A stretch of DNA of 64,000 nt from Bog-756 sp963727075 (lineage in GTDB: Bacteria; Actinomycetota; Acidimicrobiia; Acidimicrobiales; RAAP-2): NCBI GenBank assembly GCA_963727075.1, contig CAVSET010000002.1:310001-374000 (forward strand), read 5' to 3'. A program made the position numbers and the translations under genes. Below the pieces are notes generated by a model. It did no database searches. It was not told where the DNA came from and saw only the letters and a list, made by a program, of their open reading frames with translations. Shown here in pieces: positions 26,594 through 34,634 of the stretch (position 1 is the stretch's first letter; the number at the start of each line of letters is the position of its first letter).

Positions 26594-27121
26594 CTAGCTC
26601 CTGGCGTCCCGGCTCCAGACGTCGGCGACCGTCGCCAGGAACCACTCGCTGACGGCGAAGGCCGGGTCCCCACCGAGGATGATCCGGTAGCGCCGGCTCA
26701 GCGGCGCTTCCGCCAACAGGTGGGCGATCGCGTCGTCGACGTCCCCGCCCGTCGCCGGCCCGGGCAGTGGTTCGCGGCGGACGGCGAGACCGTGGTCCCG
26801 GAGCACCCGCCCGATGGGCTCGCGGCTCTGTTCGAGGCACCACCGCACCGATGCGGGGATCCTGGCCGAGGCGATGACCGATTCCGCGTAGGCATAGGCC
26901 TGCCCGGTGGCCCGTCCGACCAGGAACACCGACCGGTACAGCAACTCGGCCCCGGCCGCCAGGTCCAGCGGGTTGTCCCGCCAGGCCGGGACGGCCCGCT
27001 GGGCACGGATGTCGGCGTCGATCGGCTCCCGGGCGATCCACTCCAGGAACTCGGTCACCGTGCCGGTGCTCCGCTGCAGTGCAGCCGCCACTCCGGCGGC
27101 CGATCGGGTCGCCCGGGTCAC
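26594..27121 (-). CDS. Chorismate pyruvate-lyase-like (UbiC/DUF98-type) protein
   Basis: The probable protein of about 175 residues contains LTxFLxxI-like opening TVTEFLEWIAREPIDADIRA, then AELLYRSVFLVGRATGQAYA and YAESVIASARIP, and CLEQSREPIGRVLRDHGLAV. The order R-x-V-x-L, then A-x-S-x-I, then P-x-G-x-x-L is that of the UbiC-like fold, which removes pyruvate from chorismate or binds similar ligands. Frame stays open far upstream, and there is no clear ribosome-binding site; GTG codons at 27121, 27091 and 27058 are all possible, so the start is uncertain. Assigned on pattern only, without certainty about catalysis. Confidence 0.5.
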   Translation of the reverse strand: MTRATRSAAGVAAALQRSTGTVTEFLEWIAREPIDADIRAQRAVPAWRDNPLDLAAGAELLYRSVFLVGRATGQAYAYAESVIASARIPASVRWCLEQSREPIGRVLRDHGLAVRREPLPGPATGGDVDDAIAHLLAEAPLSRRYRIILGGDPAFAVSEWFLATVADVWSRDARS

Positions 27122-27250
27122 CGCCCCGGGCCGCCCGACGGTCGAACACGTGCTGACACCTGGCCGACCGTACTCGGGTCGAGCGGCCGGTAACACATGG
27201 CGCCAGGGACGACGGACCGACGGGGCGATGGCGCCCCTAGCCTTGGCCAG

Positions 27251-27716
27251 GTGGCAACGCCCGTGATCGACTACTGCGGCAGCGTTCCAATTCGGTCTTG
27301 TCCCCGAGGACCTGTGGGACCGCCTGGAGGAGGTCGACCAGTTCGAGTCCTGGTGGCCCTGGCTCACCCAATTCCGTCTCGACGGAGAGGGTCTGAACCC
27401 CGGATCGGTACTTCACGGGGTGGTGACCCCGCCCCTGCCGTATCGCATGAGGCTCCGCGTCGAGCTCGTCCGGTGCGAGCGGGCATGCGCCATCGACGCC
27501 CAAGTCGACGGGGACCTGGCCGGGTCGGCCGCGCTCAGGCTGCATCCCGAGGGCACCGGCACGCGTGCCGAAGTGACGTGGACGGTGGTGATGCGACAGC
27601 CGGCGATGCGGCTGGCCAGCCGGATGGCCCATCCACTCCTGCAGTGGGGGCATGATCGGGTCGTCGAGGTCACCGTGGCCGGTTTCCGACGGCGGCTCGA
27701 GGGATCCTCCCGCTAA
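27251..27716 (+). pseudogene. SRPBCC-fold protein, single frameshift near the start
   Basis: The GTG at 27251 encodes VATPVIDYCGSV, and the following FGLVPEDLWDRLEEVDQFES is in the next frame. The rest, LTQFRLDGEGLNPGSVLHGV then PPLPYRMRLRVELVRCERAC and TRAEVTWTVVMRQPAMRL, is a standard polyketide-cyclase-like helix-grip fold ending at 27716. The join lies near 27285 and needs one base. Intact it would be about 155 residues, normal for the family. It probably binds a hydrophobic ligand. The large MFS gene follows 46 bases later in the same direction. Confidence 0.7.
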
Positions 27717-27762
27717 GTGGTCCCTACAATGGTGCGGCCCAGCGCCGAGTGGGAGGTGAACC

Positions 27763-29917
27763 GTGAGCGAGACGATCGCACTGGTTGAGCCCGATGCCAC
27801 CGGCTTGCTCTCGCGGCGTCGGGTGTTGGTGGTCATCGGGGCGCTCCTTCTCGGCATGTTCCTCGCCGCGCTGGACCAGACGGTGGTGGCGACCGCGCTG
27901 CCCACCATCGTCGGCGACCTTCACGGCGCGTCGCATCTGACCTGGGTGGTCACCGCCTATCTGCTGTCCTCCACGGTCTCGACGCCCCTGTGGGGCAAGC
28001 TCGGCGACCAGTACGGGCGGAAGTTCTTCTTCCAGGTGGCCATCGTCATCTTCCTGGTCGGCTCGGCGCTGTCGGGCCTGAGCCACTCGATGCTCGAGCT
28101 CATCGTCTTCCGTGCGGTGCAGGGTCTCGGCGGCGGCGGGCTGATGGTCGGGGCGCAGACCATCGTGGGCGACGTGGTCTCACCGCGCGAACGCGGACGG
28201 TACATGGGGCTGTTCATGGCGATGTTCGGCGTCACCACGGTGATCGGTCCACTCATCGGCGGCGTCTTCGTCGACTACCTGAGCTGGCGGTGGATCTTCT
28301 ACATCAACATCCCGATCGGGGCGGTGGCTCTGGCCGTGACGGCGGTCGCCCTTCCCGGGTCGCTCAGCCGGGTGCACCGGGTGATCGACTACCTCGGCAC
28401 GGTGCTGCTGGCGCTGTCCGCCACCTCGTTGGTGCTGTTCACCAGCCTCGGCGGGGCGACCTACCCGTGGGGCTCGCCGTTCATCATCGGGCTGGCGGTC
28501 GGCGGGGTGGTCCTCGCCGTCGCGTTCCTCTTCGCCGAGCGCCGTGCCGTCGAACCGGTGATCCCGCTCGGCCTCTTCACCAACCCGGTGTTCGCCGCGG
28601 CCAGTGCCATCGGCTTCGTGGTCGGGTTCGCCATGTTCGGAGCCCTCACCTTCCTGCCCCTCTTCTTCCAGGACGTGAAGGGGGTGAGCGCCGATCGACT
28701 CGGGAGTGCGCCTCTTCCCGATGATGGGCGGTCTTCTGGTCGCGTCCATCGGCTCGGGACAGCTGGTCAGCCGCTACGGCCGCTACAAGGTCTTTCCGGT
28801 GGTCGGCACGGCGCTCATGACGGTCGGCCTCTACCTCATGTCGCTGATCGGAGTGACCACCGGGGCATGGACCATCGCCGGCTACATGGCCGTGTTCGGT
28901 TTCGGCCTGGGTCTCGTCATGCAGGTCCTCGTGGTGGCGGTCCAGAACGCCGTTCCCTACGAGGAGCTCGGGACCGCCACCTCGGGGACGACCTTCTTCC
29001 GCATGATCGGGGGGTCGTTCGGCACGGCGGTGTTCGGTGCGATCTACGCCAATCTGGTGGTGACCAACGTCCTCGCCGCGCTGCACCTGTCCAAGCGCCC
29101 CACCGGGTTCAGCCTCAACGCCGAGAACCCGGCGGCCATCCACCAGCTCCCCGGTACCGGTGCAGGCCGCGGTCATCAGCGGCATCGCCCACACCATCCA
29201 GACCATCTTCCTCATCGGGGTGCCCATCGGCCTGGTCGCCTTCGCTCCTCAGCTGGACGCTGCCCGAGATCGAGCTGCGCAAGTCCATCCGCACCTCCGA
29301 GCCGGCCGAGCATCTCGGGTTCCCGAGCCGCGCACGTCGCTCGGCGAGGTGCGCCGGATCCTCGAGCGGGCCGCCAGCCGCGAGAACCGTCGCGAGCTGT
29401 ACGAGACCCTGGCCGTCGCGGGCCGGCCTCGACCTCGAGCCGCGGGGGGTGTGGATGCTCTACCGATTGGCCGATCGGCCGGGACTGCACGCTCGAGCAG
29501 GTCGGGGCTCGGCTCAAGGTCGAGCCCCGGCACCTCGAGGAGTCGATCGAGTCCCTGGTGGCGGCGGGGCTGCTCCGCCAGGACGGCCAGGACGGCCAGG
29601 ACGGCCAGGACGGCCAGGTCGGCCAGGTCGGCGGGGCGGGTGGGGCGGGCGGAGCCGGAGGGGCGGGCGGAGCCGGAGGGGCGGGCGGAGCCGGAGGGGC
29701 CGGCCGGGCTGACGGATGCAGCCTGGTCCTGACCCCGTCGGGGCACGAAGCGATCGAGCGCCTCACCGCGGCACGCCGGGCCTCCATGACCGAACTGCTC
29801 GAGGGATGGGACCCCGATGCCCACCCCGAGGTCATCGACATGGTCCGCCACCTGGCCCGGGCCCTCATGGCCGACGACGACAAGCTGCTGGCCGACGCCC
29901 GGGCGGCCGGCGTCTGA
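27763..29917 (+). pseudogene. MFS multidrug transporter fused to a C-terminal winged-helix domain, several frameshifts
   Basis: The GTG at 27763 has GGGAGGTG upstream. The first frame encodes LALLGMFLAALDQTVV-like opening (GMFLAALDQTVVATALPTIV), LWGKLGDQYGRKFFFQVAIV (motif A) and helices up to LPLFFQDVKGVSADR. Near 28700 the frame changes to MRLFPMMGGLLVASIGSGQL through FRMIGGSFGTAVFGAIYANL. Near 29155 a third frame gives AVISGIAHTIQTIFLIGVPI, and after further changes the C-terminus CTLEQVGARLKVEPRHLEES reads as a MarR-like winged helix ending in a basic tail. The linker is a low-complexity G/A/Q/D repeat. At about 715 residues it would be an efflux pump with a cytoplasmic DNA-binding-type domain. 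Confidence 0.8.
29581..29696 (+). repeat. Two adjacent tandem arrays in the MFS/winged-helix linker
   Basis: First, GGACGGCCA is repeated four times from 29581 to 29616, then two variants (GGTCGGCCA, GGTCGGCGG). Second, an 18-base unit, GGGCGGGCGGAGCCGGAG, occurs three times at 29643-29696. They encode short G-Q-D and G-G-A repeats, a flexible linker prone to length change. Confidence 0.85.
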
Positions 29918-29943
29918 CGCCGGTGACCCGACGGCTCGGCGAG

Positions 29944-31215
29944 TCAGGCCCGGGCCGCCCCCGGTGTGACCGAGACCCGGCTGACGGTGGTGAACGTGCA
30001 CAGGTAGAGGCCGAGTTCGGTCGCGGCCGGGAAGAGGACCCCCTGGATGGGACTGCCGGTGTCGGCCCGGGCCCGCTCGCCCCCGGCGACGATGTCGAGA
30101 ACGACCACCTGCTCGGCCGAACGGGCCTCGTCGTAGTCTCCGGTGACCAGCTCTCCGCTACCCGGATAGAGGACCATGTGGCCGGCGTGCTCGTGGCGGC
30201 GCTGCCAGCGGGTGGTGAGGCCGCCGTCCTCGGCGATGTCGAAAGCCCGCACGACACCGTTCCCGCTGTCGTAGGCCACCGCGATGGACCGGTCGACGTC
30301 GATCACCGGAGGGTTGGCCACCAGGCCACCGGGTCGGTCACAGACCTCGGCCATCGAGCACCTGCCGGTCAGGAGGTCGACCCGCAGGAGATGGAGGGGT
30401 GACCGGGACACACCGTGGCCGTGCAGCGTGCCCGAGTAGGTCTCGCTGCCCTCCCCGTTGTCGAGGAACCAGGCCGCCCCGAGGGCGATCACGCAGTCCC
30501 AACCGTACGTCTGGCCCTCGAGGGTCCGGTAGGGAACCCGGAAGTCGGCATCGGGACGGAGGCGGCCGTCCCACCGGACACGTTGCAAGCCGGTGTCCCC
30601 GACGACATAGATCATGTCGCCGTCGGCGGACAGCCGGGCCACCGACGGCTCCTCCAGCCGGCACCGGTCGACGACGTCCAGGTGCTCCGGCTCGAGCACG
30701 ACCAGCTCGCACGGTTCCCGTGCTTCGGCCGGTACCGGCCTTCCCGGACGTGATCCGGCGAAGTCCTTGGTCACCAGATGCCCGTCGGGCAGGATCACGA
30801 ACCCGTTGTACGGCCGGCGGCGGGGCAGCACGGTGGCAGCGAGAGGGGAGAGATCGGCCGCCAGGCGGTGGGCGTGGTTGCCGAAGACGGCGTAGACGGA
30901 GCCGTTGGCGTGCACGCCGATGCTTCCCGGCCAAGTGGGGCCGCCGGCCAGGTCCGGTGATCGCAGCTGCGGATCGAGGGTCTCGGGGTCGACGCGTTCG
31001 ACGAAGCAGACGGCGTCGTCCCCGGCCGTGTGACGCAGCAGATAGACCTCGCCCGGGTCGCGGGTGACCACCATGGTCGCCGCCGGGGCCGGGCGCGAGA
31101 CCACCCGCAGATGGGCATCGGGGCCGGCACCGAGTGCGGCGGCCGGCGCGACCTGGCGACGCCGCGGTCCTCCGTCCTCGCACGGCCAGGCTCCCGGCCA
31201 GTACCCGGGCGCCAC
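29944..31215 (-). CDS. Hypothetical beta-propeller-like protein
   Basis: I do not recognise a named family. The 423-residue protein is almost all beta strand with repeating aspartate/glycine turns (RPYNGFVILPDGHLVTKDFA, SVARLSADGDMIYVVGDTGL, CVIALGAAWFLDNGEGSETY, VIDVDRSIAVAYDSGNGVVR), the pattern of six- or seven-bladed propellers such as SMP-30 or PQQ-like folds. GHMVLYPGSGELVTGDYDEA and the conserved W-F-L-D-N-G-E are the best landmarks. No signal peptide, so it may be cytoplasmic. It follows the tetR gene by 41 bases and is the last gene of the DUF2855 operon. Confidence 0.65.
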   Translation of the reverse strand: MAPGYWPGAWPCEDGGPRRRQVAPAAALGAGPDAHLRVVSRPAPAATMVVTRDPGEVYLLRHTAGDDAVCFVERVDPETLDPQLRSPDLAGGPTWPGSIGVHANGSVYAVFGNHAHRLAADLSPLAATVLPRRRPYNGFVILPDGHLVTKDFAGSRPGRPVPAEAREPCELVVLEPEHLDVVDRCRLEEPSVARLSADGDMIYVVGDTGLQRVRWDGRLRPDADFRVPYRTLEGQTYGWDCVIALGAAWFLDNGEGSETYSGTLHGHGVSRSPLHLLRVDLLTGRCSMAEVCDRPGGLVANPPVIDVDRSIAVAYDSGNGVVRAFDIAEDGGLTTRWQRRHEHAGHMVLYPGSGELVTGDYDEARSAEQVVVLDIVAGGERARADTGSPIQGVLFPAATELGLYLCTFTTVSRVSVTPGAARA

Positions 31216-31256
31216 GGCCCGTTCGGGAGGCTGACGGTTCGCCGGGCCCGGCGCGC

Positions 31257-31913
31257 TCAGCGGGAGGGCCCGAGCAAGACGGACAGGGCGTCGGACACGA
31301 CGGCGATCGCATCTGGCGGCGCCATCGACCGGTCCTCGGTCAGCAGCGTGTACGACTCGAAGGAGGTCAGGATGTCGATGGCGGCCAAGGCCCCGGCGCT
31401 CGTCTCCTTGTTCATGGCGGCCAGCTCGGGAGCGAACAGCGAGCTCACCTGCGAACGCAGGAACCGGCGATTCTGGCTGAGCTCGGCGGCGAGGAGGGGC
31501 TGGAACGGAGACCGGAGCCGGGTCACGGCGGCGGCGTGCCCGAAGGCATCGAACAGCTTGAACCGCTGCTCGACCAGGGCGGCCACCTTCCGTTCCAACT
31601 GCTCCTCGGGCCCGGCATCGATGGCGACCAACGGCATGACCCGGGCCTCCTGGCGCATGATGGCGGCGCGGGTGAGATCGTCCACGTCGTCGAAATAGCG
31701 GAACAGGGAGCGGGGGGACAGGCCGGAGCGTGCCGCGATCTCCTCGGTGCTCGGCCGGAGGTTGCCGTCTCGGTACAGGTCGAGCAGCGCCTCGACCACG
31801 GCTTCGCGGTTGCGCAGGCGCCGCCGCTGGCGGCCGTCGACGGATCCGTCCTCCGGGTTGTCGGCGGCCAGATCCTCGGGCGCGTCGGGCACGCGATCGG
31901 CGTTCGTGGCCAT
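31257..31913 (-). CDS. TetR-family transcriptional regulator
   Basis: The ATG at 31913 gives 218 residues. The N-terminal HTH is clear: RRLRNREAVVEALLDLYRDG, then PSTEEIAARSGLSPRSLFRY, with SLFRYFDDVDDLTRAAI completing the first three helices. The remaining helical domain has no recognisable ligand signature. It starts 13 bases after the DUF2855 stop and is followed by the propeller-like gene, so the three are one operon. The palindrome AACACT-GACG-AGTGTT in front of the divergent DinB gene at 33244 is a candidate site for this regulator. Confidence 0.9.
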   Translation of the reverse strand: MATNADRVPDAPEDLAADNPEDGSVDGRQRRRLRNREAVVEALLDLYRDGNLRPSTEEIAARSGLSPRSLFRYFDDVDDLTRAAIMRQEARVMPLVAIDAGPEEQLERKVAALVEQRFKLFDAFGHAAAVTRLRSPFQPLLAAELSQNRRFLRSQVSSLFAPELAAMNKETSAGALAAIDILTSFESYTLLTEDRSMAPPDAIAVVSDALSVLLGPSR

Positions 31914-31926
31914 AGTGAGCGCGAGG

Positions 31927-33078
31927 CTAGCGCCCTCCGTCCCGATCACCGACCACGGTGTCCGCCGACGAGGAGGCCGGGCGGGACCCACTCAGCGTGC
32001 AGATGTCGCCGATGCGAGGGTCGACCCGGCCGTCCACCAGGTCGCGATAGGCCCGCTCCACCTCGGCGGCACCGAAGGCGTGCCGGAGGGACATCCACCG
32101 GTCGGTCCAGGGTGCAAACCGATCCCAGGCGCCAGCTACCTTCTGCTCGAACCCGTCCCGGCCCCAGTCGCGCCGGCGCTTGGTGATCTGGTCCGGAGCG
32201 AAGAGGAAGGTCGGGTTCGGACCGGTCAGTGGCGAGGCGGGGGCCGTACCGTCCTCCCAGTGGGTGTCGCCCACCACCATGCTGTAGCGCAGGCTCTCGC
32301 CGAAGTGGTCGTGCACGGCTCCGGTGACATCGCGACGACCGGCGAGGTCGATGTAGCACGACCGGCGGACCGGTAGGGAGGTGACGTCCTCGTAGGTACA
32401 CGTCCGGTCGTAACAGCCGAGCTCCGCGACGAAGTCGATGTTGGCCGCGGACGTGAGCCCGACCACTTCGACGCCCTCACGTTCGGACAACAGGAACGCG
32501 GCGGCGATCGATGTCTTGGCCGAGGCGCTGGAGATGACCACTTGGGCGCTGTCGAACATGCCGTGGTCATCGAGGAAGTCGTCCATCACGAACGAGGTGA
32601 CGAACAGAGGCCACAACAGCATCTGCTGTGGCTCGCGATCTCGGCGGTAGATGGGGTCCGAGCCGGTGACGGAGTAGCGGTTGTAGACGCTCGGTAGCGC
32701 CTCCCGATGGGGGACGACGTCGGTGAAACCCCGTGCGTCCACCCGGCCCGGCCGGACCAGGAGCTCCTCGGCCATGGGGAAATAGCCGTACACCCGGGTC
32801 GCTTCCGTGACGTCGGTGACCGTCGACTCGACGACGTCGGCGAACCCCCAGACCGGGACCCGCCCCCAGAGCTCACCCTCGTCGTCGGCGTCATCGTCGG
32901 GAACCGGAAAGAACTGCCAGTACCCCATGGTGTCGCCGAACACGGCATAGGTGATGTTGTTGGCGGTGAGGCCGAAGGAGTCGATGTGCAGCCGGGCCTC
33001 GCCGGGGTGGAGGGCTCTCGGTGTCCGTTCCACCGCCCGTACCCGGCGTAGCTCTCTGCGGTCGACTTCAAGATCCAT
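31927..33078 (-). CDS. DUF2855 family protein (MDR-like fold)
   Basis: The ATG at 33078 has GAGG six bases upstream and gives 383 residues. GEARLHIDSFGLTANNITYA, the conserved opening of DUF2855, is followed by YWQFFPVPDDD, LWGRVPVWGFADVVES and a Rossmann-like stretch ending VVISSASAKTSIAAAFLLSE, equivalent to the nucleotide-binding loop of zinc-less medium-chain dehydrogenases. The family is thought to be oxidoreductase-like but has no proven reaction. It is the first gene of an operon with tetR and a propeller-like protein, divergent from a DinB gene. Confidence 0.9.
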   Translation of the reverse strand: MDLEVDRRELRRVRAVERTPRALHPGEARLHIDSFGLTANNITYAVFGDTMGYWQFFPVPDDDADDEGELWGRVPVWGFADVVESTVTDVTEATRVYGYFPMAEELLVRPGRVDARGFTDVVPHREALPSVYNRYSVTGSDPIYRRDREPQQMLLWPLFVTSFVMDDFLDDHGMFDSAQVVISSASAKTSIAAAFLLSEREGVEVVGLTSAANIDFVAELGCYDRTCTYEDVTSLPVRRSCYIDLAGRRDVTGAVHDHFGESLRYSMVVGDTHWEDGTAPASPLTGPNPTFLFAPDQITKRRRDWGRDGFEQKVAGAWDRFAPWTDRWMSLRHAFGAAEVERAYRDLVDGRVDPRIGDICTLSGSRPASSSADTVVGDRDGGR

Positions 33079-33208
33079 GGCGTACCTCGTGGCTCGGGCG
33101 CGAGGCTGGGCGGACACACCTATCGACCCGGAGAGGCCTCTCCCCAGGATAGGGCTCGGGGTGCGAGGGTCTCGTCCCGGAACTCGGGAACAGCCAGCAG
33201 GCTAACAG

Positions 33209-33232
33209 TTGACAGTAACACTGACGAGTGTT
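33209..33232. promoter_or_regulatory. Promoter/operator candidate ahead of the DinB gene
   Basis: TTGACA at 33209-33214 is a perfect -35 match, and the inverted repeat AACACT-GACG-AGTGTT (33217-33232) follows immediately, where a repressor would block the promoter. No convincing -10 follows at 17 bases. It lies in the divergent spacer between DUF2855 (33078) and DinB (33244). Confidence 0.5.
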
Positions 33233-33243
33233 TGGGTGGGACC

Positions 33244-33813
33244 ATGAGTCACGACCTCATTCTCGATTCCCTGCAGCGTCGGATGCGGGCCCTGCACTCG
33301 CTGTACCGGGACGCGGTGGCCACCATGGATCTCGACCAGGTCAACCACTTCGAGCGCGAGGGGGTGCTGCCCATCGCCTTCAGCCTGTTCCACATCGTCA
33401 ACATGATGGATGCCTCGTTCATGCTGATGACCGGCGAGGCTCCGATCTGGGACGGGGAGTGGGAGGCCAGGGTGCACCCGGCCATACCCGACCATGGCAA
33501 GCACCGGACGGTGGCCGAGATGGTCCACCAGCGCATCGGCGACTACCCGGCCTTCCAGCAGTACATGGGGGAGGTCTTCACCCGGACCGAGGAGTGGCTC
33601 GACAAGCTCGACCCCGCCGAGCTCACCCGGGTGGTCATCGCCCGGCCGTTCCCGCCCCAGGTGGCCACCACCTACAGCGCCCGGGTGGCCGGTCCCGAGG
33701 GCATCACGCTGCTCGATGCCGCCGAGTGCTGGATCTACCAGCACGGGCTGCGTCACATGGGCGAGATCGAATTGGCACGCGGCCTGGTCGGCCTGGGCGG
33801 GATGACCTCGTAG
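33244..33813 (+). CDS. DinB-like (DUF664-type) metal-dependent protein
   Basis: The ATG at 33244 gives 189 residues. The helix bundle is evident: SHDLILDSLQRRMRALHSLY, LPIAFSLFHIVNMMDASFML (first metal His in FHIVN), and near the end CWIYQHGLRHMGEIELARGL, the H-x-x-x-H ligand helix. DinB-fold enzymes include thiol transferases and isomerases that use mycothiol in actinobacteria. It is divergent from the DUF2855/TetR operon with a strong -35 and a palindrome in between, so it is probably repressed by that TetR protein. No interruption. Confidence 0.85.
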   Translation: MSHDLILDSLQRRMRALHSLYRDAVATMDLDQVNHFEREGVLPIAFSLFHIVNMMDASFMLMTGEAPIWDGEWEARVHPAIPDHGKHRTVAEMVHQRIGDYPAFQQYMGEVFTRTEEWLDKLDPAELTRVVIARPFPPQVATTYSARVAGPEGITLLDAAECWIYQHGLRHMGEIELARGLVGLGGMTS

Positions 33814-33866
33814 CCGCTGGTCCGGCGACACGTCGACGGCGCCGACCGGCACCGTCGGCCCTCATG

Positions 33867-34046
33867 TCACCGGCGTCCGTCGGTCGAGCCCGGTCGAGGG
33901 GACCGACGGCCATGCCCGTTCGAGCCGGTGCGGTGGCCGTCGGCGAGGAGGGCACGCTGCTCCCGGACGGCGGGGGCCAACCGCGGGATGGTGGCCACCG
34001 CCACCGTCAGGACCAGCAACGGGAGGGTGGCGAAGAACCAGTTCAT
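33867..34046 (-). CDS. Small single-pass membrane protein
   Basis: The ATG at 34046 encodes 59 residues: one hydrophobic helix near the N-terminus (NWFFATLPLLVLTVAVATIP) and a basic, glycine/arginine-rich tail, consistent with an inner-membrane peptide with cytoplasmic C-terminus. No family recognised, and no strong ribosome-binding site (GGAGGC is 18 bases upstream). The hydrophobic start and clean stop argue it is more than a chance frame. It sits alone between the DinB gene and the MMPL remnant. Confidence 0.45.
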   Translation of the reverse strand: MNWFFATLPLLVLTVAVATIPRLAPAVREQRALLADGHRTGSNGHGRRSPRPGSTDGRR

Positions 34047-34277
34047 AGGTGTTCGAGCAGCGCCTCCGATGTGTCTGCTCGCCTCCTTCCACCCGTACCG
34101 TACGGACCCCAGCCGTGACAGACCTGGGCCCTCCCGTAGAGGATCCTGACAATCGCGCCGTTACCGTCGACAGACCCGGTCGCGGCCGGCGCCGACGACA
34201 GCGACGGTGCGCCATCCGACAGGGCGAAAGGTCCGTCGGGTTAGCCTTCGCCGACGGCCGCCACGAGGGAGGCGACG

Positions 34278-34630
34278 TTGTTCGAGCGACTGGGATCACC
34301 GGTCATCGCCCATCCCTGGAGGATCATCGGCGCCTGGGTCATCGGCGCCTGGGTCATCGGCGCCTGGGTCATCGGCGCCGCGGTCGTGCTCGCGCTCTCC
34401 CCCAGCTCGTCACCTTCACCTCCAACCACAATTCGTCCTGCCGAGCACCTACGAGTCCGTGCAGGCGCAGGCGGTGGCGACCAAGTACTTCCCGTCGGTA
34501 TCGGGAGCGTCGGGCGTCATCGTCGTATCGGCCTCCGACGGGAGCCCGCTGAGCGCCACCGACCCACGCCCTGGTTGCCGCCGACCGTGACGAGCTCCTC
34601 GGGCTCGAGGCCGACGAGCGGGTCTCGGCG
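34278..34630 (+). pseudogene. MMPL-family transporter, N-terminal remnant
   Basis: A TTG or ATG-like start at 34278 leads into MFERLGSPVIAHPWRIIGAW, the typical first helix of actinobacterial MMPL lipid exporters (R-H-P-W-R-V-I-x-x-W). The next block, LPSTYESVQAQAVATKYFPS and VSGASGVIVVSASDGSPLSA, is in another frame, and LLGLEADERVSA in a third. The sequence then stops abruptly at the end of the arylsulfatase gene, after about 115 of roughly 700 residues. It is both truncated and frameshifted, hence a dead remnant rather than a technical artefact. Confidence 0.75.
34326..34370 (+). repeat. 15-bp tandem repeat in the MMPL remnant
   Basis: ATCGGCGCCTGGGTC occurs three times in tandem, with a partial fourth copy. 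It encodes IGAWV repeated inside the first transmembrane helix, lengthening it beyond the family norm, as expected of slippage in an unselected gene. Confidence 0.85.
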
Positions 34631-34634
34631 CGCC

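Noticed and set aside
29581..29696. CRISPR-like repeats
   Set aside because: The units are in-phase tandem codon repeats without spacers and lie inside a coding linker.
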